Assembly: GCA_029931535.1 (NCBI GenBank)
Contig: JAQPZY010001415.1
Coordinates: 2,570,501-2,634,500 of the forward strand
DNA: 64,000 nt
DNA from: Margaritifera margaritifera
Taxonomy: Eukaryota > Mollusca > Bivalvia > Unionida > Margaritiferidae
Reading direction: 5' to 3'
In this document: positions 47,662 to 58,840 of the stretch, piece by piece
Layout: each line of letters opens with the position of its first letter
Position numbering within the stretch: the stretch's first letter is position 1
Position numbers and translations under genes: made by a program
The notes under the pieces: generated by a model
Told to the model about the DNA's origin: nothing
What the model saw: the letters and a program-made list of their open reading frames with translations, nothing else
Databases searched by the model: none

Positions 47662-47943
47662 TCTGCCCTTCAAGCCCTGTTGAGCAAACATGGTAATCAC
47701 AGCTTATTTTGAATAGACGCCTCCATAGTGGCGACCTCTTGATTGCCTCAACATGTATTATGTCTGGTACTGACTTTGGGAAGTTATCACTGTGGGCAAA
47801 AATGATGAACCTGACTTTCCTCAGCCCGTCAGTATTCCATCGCATACAACGGTTTTATCTTCTAGACTATGTGGATGAGTTTTGGGAGGAGTACCAGCAA
47901 GCGCTGATTCAGACTTTTCAAGGGCAGGACCTTATCTTAACGG
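47662..47943 (+). pseudogene. Transposase exon 6 with in-frame stop
   Basis: Reads VCPSSPVEQTW, then TAA at 47,695-47,697, then continues in the same frame SQLILNRRLHSGDLLIAS, MSGTDFGKLSLWAKMMNL, FLSPSVFHRIQRFYLLDYVD and ends FQGQDLILTG. The frame stays open for about 80 codons after the stop, so the stop may be fairly recent. The donor GTAAGA is in phase 1, matching exon 7. Confidence 0.7.
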
Positions 47944-48825
47944 GTAAGAATGAATCTCTGCTTTGATTACAATGTGATGTAAAGTACTTACTTGTTACTG
48001 TCCATAATATATAGGATGGGGCATTTGAACACATTATTTTATGATGCATACTCGTCATGTGACTGTTACTGTACCCTGATTGCCTAATGGTGTGGAAGAT
48101 GCTGGTTTACTTAGGTTCCAATGCAACAATTTCCATTATTAGCTATGATATAAACTTTGTTGGCAATCACATTTATTTTTTTTTACAATTGACTAAAAAG
48201 GAAAAAGCAGCATTCATTATATATTAGGAAAGTTACTAGGCAATGTCTGTTTTGGCTGCCACTAATAGGAACATAGAAGATAAAAGTAAGCATTTACAAG
48301 AATTTGATGCAAAAAACAAACAAATTAAATTTATGTTTTATACCAACCACCAATAAAGTCCTTAATTGATTAAATGGGATTGACAAACACAATTATCTGA
48401 ATAAATGCTATTTATTTGCATCAACTTCTTTCTTCCATGCTCTAATATCCCTTACTGACATTTACCTCGTTTCACGCATGATGGTAGAAATCTACACTGT
48501 ACCATCATTTTGATGTCTTATGCAATACAGATGCAAAGCAAATATGAAAGTAGTCTGATGGGAGAATAGTTTAGATTCAAGTAGACACATTTGAAGATCT
48601 GCTCTGCATAAACCAATAGGGACAATTATCAATCACTGCATGCTTATAGGAGACGAAAGACATGAATATTTGTGTCATAAATGTTGATACATTTTGATTC
48701 ACACAGCAAACATATGATGCACACAAAAACAAAAAAGAGTTATGATCAAGTAAGAACTGTACACAAACATGACAAAAAATGTGATAGCCTTTGCAGAACA
48801 TTAAATTACTCCAATCTCATTTTAG

Positions 48826-49083
48826 TTGATGGTCGTATGGACAGTTCTGGTCATTGTGCTGGTCATTGTGCTGGTCATTGTGCTGGTCATTGTGTACATT
48901 AATGGAGCTGCATACCAAGAATGTTATTTCCATCCTCACTATGGACAAGAGAGTAGTGGAGAAAAAAATCATGCAATCTAGAGAAAGCATGTCTCGATAA
49001 AAGTTTAAATGACCTTCAGGCCAAGGGTGCAAGAATGATTGAGGTGGTGACCGATGCTCATCCAGGGATTACAGCTCTGATGA
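48826..49083 (+). pseudogene. Transposase exon 7: both first catalytic Asp blocks
   Basis: Starts VDGRMDSSGHCA (first catalytic Asp region), then three further in-frame copies of GHCA encoded by TGGTCATTGTGC repeats (48,848-48,894). The frame is then lost. Sequence resumes in a second frame as LMELHTKNVISILTMDKRVV. A third frame follows an A7 run at 48,962-48,968 as CNLEKACLDKSLNDLQAKGA and EVVTDAHPGITALM. TDAHPG (49,050-49,067) is the second catalytic Asp block. Confidence 0.7.
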
Positions 49084-50204
49084 GTATGACTACTACATAA
49101 ACATTATTCAGCAATAACATGGCTAATATCAAAATAATCAAACTTTCTACTTGTCAGAACCCTTTTTCACTCTTCTTGATTGTATGATAACATAAAAACA
49201 TTTTGTTAAGACATGCTTGTTAATAATACCCACCAAAGAAAACTTCGTTTACTGTCAATAATATTTCAAAATTTTACATATAGCAACAATTTAATGCCTT
49301 CTGAACTTAGGTCAGATTAGAATTCACTGGCACACATTTGAACCTTTTGCTCCTGAAGACGAAAAAGGTATCTTTCCTACTCTTTGGTACTTTCTTGCAA
49401 TGTATTTCATCATTCTTATTGCAACGAATGTTTCTTTTGTTCAGAGAGATCCTTTCCTGAAATGAATCACTCTTATGACATATGACATGCACCCAAAATC
49501 CTGGGAAGGACAATTACACAGGTAATCCATGTAGTGAAATAATGTTTCTATTTCCAGAGAAATGGCCACTCTCCCCCACAGCCAAAAAATTAGAAAACCT
49601 CGTCTATGTGAACTTCACTTATTTTATTTCATGACACAAATTATATCTGTTTTGTTAAAACAGGAGTCATATAAATGTTGTAAACTGAGTTATCAAAACT
49701 TTTCAAAGTGTTGAGAGTACGTTTTCTTGCTCCTCTGACAATATAAATTATGCATTACATAATACAATATGTAGTAAACTGCATGTACCCTTATATTCAA
49801 GACTAATCGATATACCAACAATTATTAGATTTTGTAAAGCATTTGCTTCAGTAGTATCATATTTTTCTGATCAAATAATGCACATTGTGAAAAAGAGACT
49901 TCCAAAGCACAGCCTGTTTGGCTTGCATTTCCAGTTTTGTAATTGTTCTTTCTCTTTCATTTTCTCTCTCACTCTCTCACTATCTGTGCATGTTTATATA
50001 CAAATAAGTACACATAATCAATTTCAAGCTGTTTTAACAGCGATTTGTACAAAACCACAATGTAAGTGCATGTAAATAACACCTATATGAAAATTATCCC
50101 TTTTCACAAGTTTCTTAAAATACCAAACACAATATATTTACCAGCATGTACCATCCACTTCTTGTTAGACAACATAACTTTTAAATTTGTTTCGTGCTGG
50201 TCAG

Positions 50205-50284
50205 AAGAAAGCATGTCAAGGCGTTTTGAAGTGGACAAGGCACGCCATTAACCATTTTTGGTACTCCCGTAGAGAAGTTTTATC
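50205..50284 (+). pseudogene. Transposase exon 8
   Basis: Reads KKACQGVLKWTRHAINHFWY, then SRREVLS with donor GTAAGT in phase 2. The W-x(5)-NHFW helix is a family hallmark. The block that normally joins it to exon 7 (HSFDxWHGAK) was not found. Confidence 0.6.
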
Positions 50285-50437
50285 GTAAGTCCTATCCAGT
50301 AAATCAAACTAAACAAATCTCAGGGGTAGAATATTTTGTTAAAGAATATGCTATGTTACATTGGATGCTGTTTACCAAAACATACGAGATATTTTTAAAG
50401 AAGGTCCACTTTCAAAACATTTTTCTTTCCATCCAGG

Positions 50438-50438
<1 letters not shown>

Positions 50439-50491
<53 letters not shown>
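50439..50491. repeat. (TAA)n microsatellite
   Basis: About 17 TAA units in the intron between transposase exons 8 and 9. Confidence 0.95.
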
Positions 50492-50492
<1 letters not shown>

Positions 50493-50584
50493 GCACACAT
50501 ATTATGAAATATTTTAAACAGAGAAATATCAAAGCAAATCTTAGGAATGTATGAAAATATGGATGTTATTTACATTGTTTTCAG

Positions 50585-50680
50585 GGCAAAGAACTTGCAA
50601 GATTTGAATGTGCTAGTACAGCATCTTGATATTGCTTCACTACATAACATATCCAAGTACATGAATCAAAGTCTTGCACT
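50585..50680 (+). pseudogene. Transposase exon 9
   Basis: Joins exon 8 in phase and reads AKNLQDLNVLVQHLDIASLH, then NISKYMNQSLA. The donor is GTAAGT. The phase to exon 10 is off by one, so an indel is implied. Confidence 0.55.
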
Positions 50681-50805
50681 GTAAGTATATAAAATATTCT
50701 TAAAAAAAATGACCAAGATACAAATTAAAATTGTGTAATCCAAAAACATAATAATGCATTGGCGTTATTGTAAATATTCCCTATATTTTAAAATAGAATC
50801 TGTAG

Positions 50806-51011
50806 GGTCAAATGAGATTCCATGCATGCAACAAACACCAGTGGATCCGTCCTGATGGGGAGGAACCAGCTGAGTGTTCACATAACGAACTCCAGGAAGA
50901 TCCAGACAGACCAAACTGGCTAGAAATAGGTGGAGAAGTGGCCAAGGCACTAAATAGCATTGTTCTTGACAAGAATCTGAGAAACAAGTACAACTTTAAT
51001 GCAAACTTTAG
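50806..51011 (+). CDS. Transposase exon 10
   Basis: Open throughout: RFHACNKHQWIRPDGEEPAE, CSHNELQED, NWLEIGGEVAKALNSIVLDK and ending NANFR. CSHxxL followed by WLxxxxxxxxALxxIVLDKxL is the conserved post-catalytic block. The phase 2 donor GTACAT matches exon 11. Confidence 0.65.
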
Positions 51012-51337
51012 GTACATACCATTCACTTAAACACACTTAAACACATTTCCTATAACATTTTGTCATGTTACACACTGTAACAGAGATTTCCTAAATTATA
51101 TTGGTATGGAAATGTTTCTTTTGAACGACATTTGGCAGCAATAGTTTCAAATTGTGTGATAACCTGGACTTAATGCTATTCTCCTGAGAGTAATTATACA
51201 TAATAGTCTTCGTAGGTTGAACTATTATACAAAGTTACTTTATTATTCTGTACACGAGTGTTCATGTCTAGTTAATTTTATTTTCTTCGTCAATTATCAG
51301 ATAGTCAAATTGCCATTTGTAAATATAATCTAAGTAC

Positions 51338-52118
51338 TGTTACAACTAGGGGTTAGAAATGTAACAAAAGAAAAAACGACTCAAACAGGCTTTCACAGTT
51401 TCTAAAATATAAATTTAATTTCTTAAAATATAAAATATTTAAACAAACAAAGCAAAAGAATTAAAAATAACTTACAGTTTAGAAATTCCTAAATAATCCT
51501 AAATGTAGTATTGAATTTTGATAATCTTGAAATGCACAAAGGTTATCCGAATGAGAACACTAATGTGCTTATGTGTCACAAGAAACACAGTTTTAAATCC
51601 AAATGTTATATATACCAGGTAAATTCCTGTGATCGTAGAATATTGTTAAGTTCCTTGAACAATAGTACTTAAATTCAAATTGTACTATGTAGAGAATAGA
51701 TTTTCCACCAGCTGATTTTACAAACAATAAACAATCGTCCTCAATAACTTTGTGATCTGTGTTAACTGTATAAGAATGCTCATTCAGTCACTACATGACA
51801 TTATATAGCATTCTAATGCGTAAAAGAATATTAAAACTCTAGTACTACGTTCTAGCACTGTCAAGTAAACAAATTATTCTTACCAATCAGAAAGCAGGTC
51901 ACGCATGATACCAATGAGTCAATCGCGTGATCACAATGCTATGTTGAATTGACCGACATAATTATTGATTTTCCCTGGACATAAACAATGACTCATTGTT
52001 GACGTACATATGTACTTTTACAATAGCGTAGGCTACTGAATTAAAGAATTATAATACAATGGTTATAAACCAATCAAACTATATTATAATCTAAAAGATG
52101 ATACATAATTCCGTAACA
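51338..52118 (-). mobile_element. Solo LTR nested in transposase intron 10
   Basis: An inverted copy of the LTR family: ends TGTTACAACT and CCGTAACA, with TATATATA on - near 51,612. The flanks are GTAC on the left and GTAT on the right, a near 4-bp target duplication. It is younger than the DNA transposon it sits in. Confidence 0.7.
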
Positions 52119-52240
52119 GTATACTGGCAATATGCCAAGTTTTAAACATAAGTATATGGTAAATAATTATTTTCTGTTGCATACTAAAACATTAGTACCA
52201 ATATAATTTTGTTTTATGCATATGACATCTTTTGTTACAG

Positions 52241-52402
52241 GAGCACAGCAGAGATAGAAGTATTCCACAACCTATTGCTCTATTGCGCACAAAATTTTGC
52301 ATACTCCCCACCTGCATATATGATTCGCAATATCTTAGCTGCTATTGACAACAACATGCGTATTAACAGGCCTCTTCTCCTCAACAAAAAAGGAGAGATT
52401 GT
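52241..52402 (+). CDS. Transposase exon 11
   Basis: Open and in phase. The split Arg gives R/STAEIEVFHNLLLYCAQNF, then AYSPPAYMIRNILAAIDNNM and NRPLLLNKKGEI. The [FR]STAExEVFxxLxLxxA block with SPPxYxxRNxLAAxDxN is the most conserved part of this transposase family. Confidence 0.75.
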
Positions 52403-53397
52403 GTAAGTAATACGTTTTATTTCAAACTGATTTTTGAATGTAGGTTATGATTCAGATTACCATAATACATCAAATTTTCTTCCAACAGAATATGTTTCTT
52501 TAGTGTTGTGAAATTGTTATGGTTATACAATTGTATATACATATGCAAAGTTTCATTTCAAGGCAACCTTGACCATGGGTTGTTTGTTTCCTTTGTTCAG
52601 CTATTATGTAGGTCAGATTTGTATTCTTACAAGTAGAGATCGGCAACGAGTTCATGAGAGTGATCTATCATCTACACCCATATTTAGCTTTATTTTGCAA
52701 TGATCAGGAAAACTATTTCATCATTCCAGTTGTAAGTCATGCAGCATCTGGAATCTGTCCACTAGTATTTGTTCAGATGCTACTTATCGTTGGTAGGCTT
52801 GGCAGAGCATTTGGTATATATATCATCAGATTTGAATTTCAGAAGCCCCTGGTTTCATACTCATCCAGGCAAGCCCAGGTTTACTGCCTTGTTGTACATG
52901 AGAACGGCTCCAATTTCATCTGCATGATATTGCCAAGAATGTGTTTAAAGTGCTATTATAAACCAATCAACAACAACTTCTCATGCCAATCTGCTTGATG
53001 GATGGTTAATAAATGGGAAAAACACATTCATGATAAAGTCCAGTAGTATTCTACATAAAAATGGTCACCCATGGGATATTGAATGTAGGTACCGCAACTG
53101 CCATGCCATCACTCTTCGTTTGCAATTATTGATAGAATGGTTGAGATTTATATGTATATTGATGCTCATGGTGGCATCCTCAAAATATTTATCAATTATT
53201 CAGTTATACAAGTGTGTGCAGGAAAGAAATTATTTAGCAATCAACTGGAACATTCCTATCATAATGTGATTTTGCCAGAGATTCTTATAGTTCATGAGAT
53301 TTCTAAGTGTTTTTAATACAATTAAACATGTTGCTTTCACTCAATATCAATAATTTGGAAACATTTCTGTAGTAATAATTGCATACTATTTTGACAG
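52403..53397 (+). other. Transposase intron 11 with long open stretches
   Basis: Open frames of 114 codons (52,654-52,998) and 79 codons (53,030-53,269) lie in the intron. They show no recognisable domain on either strand. Confidence 0.4.
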
Positions 53398-53608
53398 GTA
53401 CCACAGAACATTCAATAAAAAAGTGGACGTTGGACCATATATCCAGTTAAGAAGGAAAAGGAGTATGCCATACATTCCAGAGCTGAAAAAGGATCCTCAT
53501 CAAGAGGCTAGCAGACACATTGAGGATGTAGAGGAGGAAGGAGCTAGATCCTCAGGATCCAAGATGACTATCAAATCAACGCAAGAAATTGCATCTGAGA
53601 CAGTATGA
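53398..53608 (+). CDS. Transposase exon 12 (C-terminus)
   Basis: Joins exon 11 in phase 2 and reads YHRTFNKKVDVGPYIQLRRK, then SMPYIPELKKDP and an acidic Ser-rich tail ending ETV followed by TGA. YHRxFxKK...YIPEL is the standard C-terminus of the family. An AATAAA lies at 53,611-53,616, three bases after the stop codon. Confidence 0.75.
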
Positions 53609-53616
53609 AGAATAAA

Positions 53617-54718
53617 GCAAAATTCAATATGAGTCTGTGTTAAAATAAGGGAGGAATTCAATTTTATAAATGTACAGAAATTGTTCAACGTTAATACAAT
53701 TTTGGTAGGGCTGCTATGATCCCAATGTACATAACTTTCCAATCCCAGATTAAACGTGTTTCATTATCTGTCATAATTATCAATCTTAGCATTGCTATTT
53801 CCACACTCTAGTGCTGGGGCAATGGTGAAATACTCTTCCTGATGGTCCATCATTTTTTTCCATCTCTGCCAGAACCTTAGCATTTAATTGCACCATACTT
53901 GATCAATCATTTGTCCAAACTCTAAAGATCAGCATGAAGGTGTTTCCTCCTCCATGACCGCTGGGAGTGGTAACAGACCAAATATAGCAATTTTGATTCC
54001 AGATTGTCATATGTTTCAACCAAACTATACATGCTGCCATAACATATTGATACATAATGTATGTTGTGGATTTTGTGTTGTGACACCAGTTAACAGTGCG
54101 GAGGAAATATGTAATGAAAAGTGTGCGGACATATTTCCTGAGCCACATGCAAGTAGCACAAAGTTACAATTAAGTTGAACACTGCACAAGACATTATTTA
54201 TACACGACAGTGGTTATTTTGCTCCACTTGAAATAACGCAATGAAAATACTGGTCCCTATTTCTATATTTTATAAACTTCAAGAACGAATCTGACTTAAT
54301 ATAATTTTTAACACCTGGTATAATAACCGTGAATATCAGTGATATTTTCGGAGCACATTACTGATATTTTGCCACATTTAATTCTACGAGATTGTCTTGT
54401 TTTTCTCTGAGGTCATCCACATGAGCCGATTTGAAATGCAAGCAAACTGTTCTGGGGTGCCTTTTTACCACTATTAGTTGCGGAAATAATGAAATTATAC
54501 ACATAATCATAAATTAAATGACTATTTTTCTCACACTCACAGGTTGACTAAAATATGCAACTTTTGAAAGCAGCTATAAAAGTACATTATTGTCGTTTGG
54601 GTAAAATATCACCAGAGAAACATATCAATATAAGAATTTGTTTTACTCGTGGGAAATGGAACTCAAGGAATGAGACCGCATTGGCTTTGAATTCTGTCAG
54701 AAGTTTCCTCTCACTAGG
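53617..54718 (+). other. Transposon 3' region, non-coding
   Basis: Sequence downstream of the transposase inside the element. A 74-codon open stretch (53,954-54,178) has no family features. Confidence 0.45.
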
Positions 54719-54885
54719 ATAAGATAAGATAATAATTCTTTATTTCAGACTGCATGGTCCATACATCTAAATTAAAATATAAAATATAGAAGTATTTAAG
54801 ACATAAAAGTTCGCATGAGTCTTATGTATAAATATACAGACCCATCTACAACTACAGAATGTGTCTGTCATTGTTAGGAATAAAA

Positions 54886-55068
54886 TTATGTAAGACATTT
54901 AAATAGTAATTTGTTCCATCTATCTATAATCTGAGAACTTAAATGAATATCATAGGTCCACAATGATTTCAAGATACAATTCTTACTATTAGATATTCGT
55001 GTCATCATTGAAAACACACACTTTCTCATTAATTCTTCAAAACAAAATACATTATAGTTTACAAACAT
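54886..55068 (-). pseudogene. LINE ORF2 C-terminal domain
   Basis: Open frame from MFVNYNVFCFEELMRKCVF to WNKLLFKCLT. The pattern [AM]MFVxxxxxxFxxLxRxxxxxFxxR is the usual CR1-like C-terminal block after the reverse transcriptase. Confidence 0.65.
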
Positions 55069-55099
55069 GGTAGAGGCACTATTCTATCTTGGAAGGCTT

Positions 55100-55155
55100 A
55101 GTAGTAAACGAAGACATTTATTATAGCAGTAGTAAACGAAGACATTTATTATAGC
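55100..55155. repeat. Perfect 28-bp tandem duplication
   Basis: Two identical 28-bp units, each starting AGTAGTAAACGAAG and ending TTATTATAGC, at 55,100-55,127 and 55,128-55,155. They lie within the LINE C-terminal region. Confidence 0.9.
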
Positions 55156-55279
55156 CAATAACTAGTTTTCTTTTCATACATTCACTAAAGTTTGTCCACG
55201 GATGAGCACAGTACATTGTGCAACAATAGGATTTGAATAATCTAATCTTGATATTCACAGAACAATTTCTAAATTTACG

Positions 55280-56251
55280 TCAAAGCATGTTTGTTTTAGT
55301 ACACAGAAATCTGTAATGTCTCATCATATTTTCATCATCTGACCGGTTGGATTTTAGTATATGACCCAAAAAAGTATAACTGTGGACATATGCAAGAGCA
55401 TGGTTGTTAAGAAGTACAGAGGGAGGAGATGATAATTTGAAAGAAGCTGATGCGTAATGTTCACATATCTTTAATAATTTCCTTAAACCTGCGATAGAAG
55501 GACTTATCAATTACATATCATGAGGAAAACTAAAATTATTAAGAAATGACGCATTTAGTGTCAAATGTATCCCCACGTGACACTGTCCCAGCTTACGATT
55601 TAAATCGTCTATGTATATATTAAATAACAAAGGCGAAAGAACACCTCCCTGCCTCACCCCATTGGTTATATGAAAGGAATTGGATACTGCACGTCCCCAA
55701 CGAACATTGTTTGCCATACCAGTTAACTGGAGTATGAACAACGTAAACGGGTATTTGATTGTCGAGCAACTTTTTAAACAGTGTCCAATGATTAACCCTA
55801 TCAAATGCCTTACTAGCGTCTAAAAACATGCAAACCCAGGGCTACCATGTTCTAAATAATAGCTGACAGTTTCCTTATATGCATAGAGGCATAAGTCTGT
55901 TGAATGTTGTTTTTTAAAACCAAACTGATTATCAGAAATTGTTACTTCACATCGTTGTAGTACAATACATTCAAATATTTTCGAAATAATTGTCGTGAGA
56001 GCAATAGGTCTATAATTATTTTTGTCTGCCAGATTACCAATTTTGCTTTTTAGTAGCGGGATAATTGTAACTTTTGTGAAATCATCAGGAACAAAGTTAT
56101 ATACAAACATGCAATTAAATAGAATCATTAAAAGAATATGGATTCTATTATCTGAAAATTTAAAATGTTCTACATATAAAAAATCTGATCCTGGACATTT
56201 AACCCCCTTTTGTTTATCAATGGCACGTTGGATGGCCGACAAAACGATCAA
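55280..56251 (-). pseudogene. LINE reverse transcriptase
   Basis: Blocks in order on - are KCPGSDFLYVEHFKF, VTIIPLLKSK, NNYRPIALTTIISKIFE, NQFGFKKQHSTDLCLYAYKE, LDASKAFDRVNHWTLFKKLL (first catalytic Asp kept), GVRQGGVLSPLLFNIYIDDL, then a damaged active site. Where YADDMVLI is expected, the sequence reads FPHDM followed by a stop and LISPSIAGL. After that comes GHILKSNRSDDENMMRHYR. Frames change at least three times. Confidence 0.85.
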
Positions 56252-56496
56252 TTCAATAAGACTAGAAGGGACTTACATGCTGAAAGAACATACTCCTTAT
56301 TCGTTTTAACACTATTGAGTAAGGCTTCAAAATGATTTTTCCACATGTTTCATATGTTATTTTGGCCATGGTTCCCATCAATGCAAATTGATAGCCTATT
56401 AGAAGTTGTAGTAGTATTTTGTTTAACCTGCTTCCAGAATTTACGTTGGTCTAAAATTGCAAATTTATTTGCAAGCGTGTCTGCTTTATATTTTAA

Positions 56497-56793
56497 TTAT
56501 TCCTTCTTACATAGTCTAAGGGCATACTTAAACTGAGCTCTGGTCTGGCGCATTTGATTACTGAGAAGTCCATGACGAGGTTTACCGTTATCACGCCACA
56601 ATAGGTAAGCATTTCGTGCATAGTCGTGCAATTCTTTAACACAGTCATTCCAGCCTGGTATAACCCTATGACCTGGTTTGGAATATTTCACCAAGTGTTT
56701 ACCCGAGATGGACAAGGTTGTTACTATATCATTGTAAAATCCATTAATCTGTTTCGTATGCACAGGATTACTACAGTCATTATCATTACACAA
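56497..56793 (-). pseudogene. LINE ORF2 linker between endonuclease and RT
   Basis: Reads VIPGWNDCVKELHDYARNAY, LLWRDNGKPRHGLLSNQMRQ and TRAQFKYALRLCKKE. The PGWN...ARxAYLxWR...G...MRxTRAxFKYALRxCK pattern is standard for CR1-like elements in aquatic invertebrates. Confidence 0.75.
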
Positions 56794-56899
56794 TATGGGA
56801 TCTCAATCGTGCTTAATAAGAATGAAGATGTTTGAGTATAATTCAGTTTTTCGTCGGCAGTGAGGTCTGACGAATTGATGTTGTATTTCTAATTTAAGA

Positions 56900-57655
56900 G
56901 TTCATGGGGGCATGAATCAAAACCAGGAAGTAGGTCAGCATTGATAGTCATTAAAGTAGGGCGATGGTCGGACCCTACTAGGGTATGAATTATTCTCATA
57001 TCACATATAGCGGAATGAGCAGATTGTGTAGAGACACAGTGATCTAACCAAGAGACAGTATTGTGTGAGTCACTGAGAAAAGTAAATTTTGTTGTGTGGT
57101 CTACGATATGTTTTAAGTCCGATATGATATAACCATATACATTACAAAATTGGCAAATAGAGTGGATTTGTGCGTATTAGCATTCCAATCTCATAATACA
57201 TAAACATTTGGTGTATTAGCATTTTCTGCAATAGAATTAATTTTACCCAAATAATTGACAAATTCCCCAAATTTTCAACAAGATCACAAGGCAAATAAAC
57301 ATTTACAAAAAGCAAAGAGGAGTCACCTGTCTTAATAGTAATACTTGTTAATCTGGGGTCGTCGAGGTGTTGTACTTCTATAACTCTTGCAAGAGGTCTA
57401 CCATATAATACACCGACACCCCCGTAAGACCTACCTATGAGAATGTGTTTATCAGAATGAATCGGTGATAACCCTTAACCATAAACATCCTCATGCACTG
57501 ATGACAGAGGGTATAACTCACTGTCGAAAAGCCACAATTCTTGTAGAAAACAAATGTCAGATATATCGCATAAGGTTCTTGCATTTTAGATATTTTTAGT
57601 TATAGAACGACAGTTATAGTAAGAAATGCGTAAAGTAGCCATTATGTATAGTTGT
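56900..57655 (-). pseudogene. LINE APE-type endonuclease
   Basis: Starts MATLRISYYNCRSI, then LCDISDICFLQELWLFDSEL, IGRSYGGVGVLYGR and FVNVYLPCD. A remnant of the GDWNAN block lies near 57,195. The catalytic Glu of LQE is present. At least three stops interrupt it. Confidence 0.75.
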
Positions 57656-57706
57656 GTCCAATAGAGAAAAATTTCGGAACATTAGAGCTTAATTCCAACT
57701 CTGATA

Positions 57707-58822
57707 TTAGTCTCTAACCAACGTATTCCTTGGCCACGCATCCACGTTCATTATCGAATTGTGAGTGAGGTTATCACAGGTGATTTTGAAGCTGGCATAA
57801 GTATCATATTTCGTACGTAGCTTCTCCACCTTGGTTGGCTTAACTCTAGAGGAAAGCTCAATATGAGATGAGATGTCTGATTCTAGAGTTTCAGAGGCTA
57901 GTCTTGTCACAAATATACATCTCTGTCGCATTGGACGCACTGTGCGCAAGTGAGAGGACGCTGCTTTTCCTATGATGATACTACTACGTCTTCTTGGAAA
58001 TTGGCGTGTGGATGGGACATTTGCAAACTTGTTCGCCGGTCGCTGATATAGATTTGTATGCGACGATTTCGGTGCAAATCCAGCCCTATTGAAATCGTTG
58101 TTCCCCAGAGAACTAACCACCTTTCTGAAAGGTTTGATTATTTCCCAAATCCGCATCTGGGGCATTGGTGTCTTCTGAAGATGCAATACATTTTAATGCA
58201 GTTATGCTGCTATTTAAGTTACCATCATCTGAACTATTATAATTATGTGTTTCTGCTGCTGTACCGCAAACAGCAGAGCGGGTCTTGTTTACACCAATTC
58301 GAATCTCTTTGCTGTTGGAGTCCGTGCATTGCATATCACCATGTATGTTCCGAGTTCTTTCTGTTGAATGTCTGTTGTGAGTTTTTTCGATGTTGGCATA
58401 CATGATTGATTTAACAGCTCTGGATTTGTTGTGGTGCAGCGTCGGTTTGCTGTTGCATTCTCACTGAGTACAACGACGGACTGAGCTGTGTTCGAATTAT
58501 CAACATGAGGTGGCTAAGCACTTGTGACTGATGCAGATGACTGAGTTTGCTCACATAAACATTGCATTGTATTTAGAGTCTCTGCTTGGACTGATTTTAG
58601 AATGTCCACAGAATGTTTTACATGCTCCATGTCCTTTAATAAAACTGACATGTCAACATAATTGTATGATACAGGTGGCAACTTTGATAGATCTAAGGCA
58701 CAAAAGCTTGGCATGTCATTTGGGTCAGAGGATAGAAAGAGATTAAATATATCTTTCATGTTATTTACAGATTTATCAGTACCCTTCCGCTTTATCATTC
58801 TTTCATCATTCATCATTATCAT
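57707..58822 (-). pseudogene. LINE ORF1 (RNA-binding type)
   Basis: The N-terminal part (58,822-58,514) reads MIMMNDERMIKRKGTDKSVN, FLSSDPNDMPSFCALDLSKL and PPVSYNYVDMSVLLKDMEHV. A Ser/Asn-rich middle follows at 58,403-58,113 in another frame. The C-terminal part (58,186-57,707) has IIIGKAASSHLRTVRP, CIFVTRLASETLESDI and KYDTYASFKITCDNL, ending AWPRNTLVRD. FVTRL...YxSFKI...WPxxxxVR is the usual RRM-like end of CR1-type ORF1. Confidence 0.7.
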
Positions 58823-58840
58823 ACTTTCTATGAGATATTA

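Larger units (their letters stand above)
42790..53608 (+). pseudogene. Kolobok-type transposase gene, split and inactivated
   Basis: Exons at 42,790-42,967, 43,924-44,098, 44,568-44,693, 46,318-46,404, 46,843-47,095, 47,662-47,943, 48,826-49,083, 50,205-50,284, 50,585-50,680, 50,806-51,011, 52,241-52,402 and 53,398-53,608 carry the family's blocks in order. These are an N-terminal basic/RWRxLxxEL region, an acidic linker, the GDLLIAS/FLSPSVFHRIQR block, catalytic DGRMDS, catalytic TDAHPG, a WTRHAINHFW helix, and the C-terminal FRSTAEIEVF...SPPAY...NRPL block. Seven of eleven junctions keep codon phase. Lesions are an absent in-frame start in exon 1, a frameshift in exon 5, TAA in exon 6, repeat expansion and frameshifts in exon 7, and lost phase at 2/3, 7/8 and 9/10. 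It could also be viewed as an immobile host-resident copy. Confidence 0.75.
54719..58840 (-). mobile_element. CR1-like LINE, nearly full length, nested in the DNA transposon
   Basis: On - the order is ORF1 (about 58,822-57,707), APE endonuclease (57,650-56,950), linker (56,793-56,500), reverse transcriptase (56,251-55,280) and C-terminal domain (to about 54,886). The tail GAAATAAAGAATTATTATCT ends in TATCTTATC repeats at 54,719-54,735. Short ATCTTATC-type 3' repeats are typical of CR1/L2-group elements. The length of about 4.1 kb is close to complete. Several frameshifts and an altered active site make it inactive. Confidence 0.85.

Noticed and set aside
49307..49560. The missing HSFDxWHGAK exon of the transposase near 49,313
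   Set aside because: The RIHWHTFEP reading is only superficially similar and lacks flanking family residues and a donor.
52654..53269. An extra transposase exon in intron 11
   Set aside because: The flanking exons already join in phase with a continuous family motif, and the open stretches have no family similarity.
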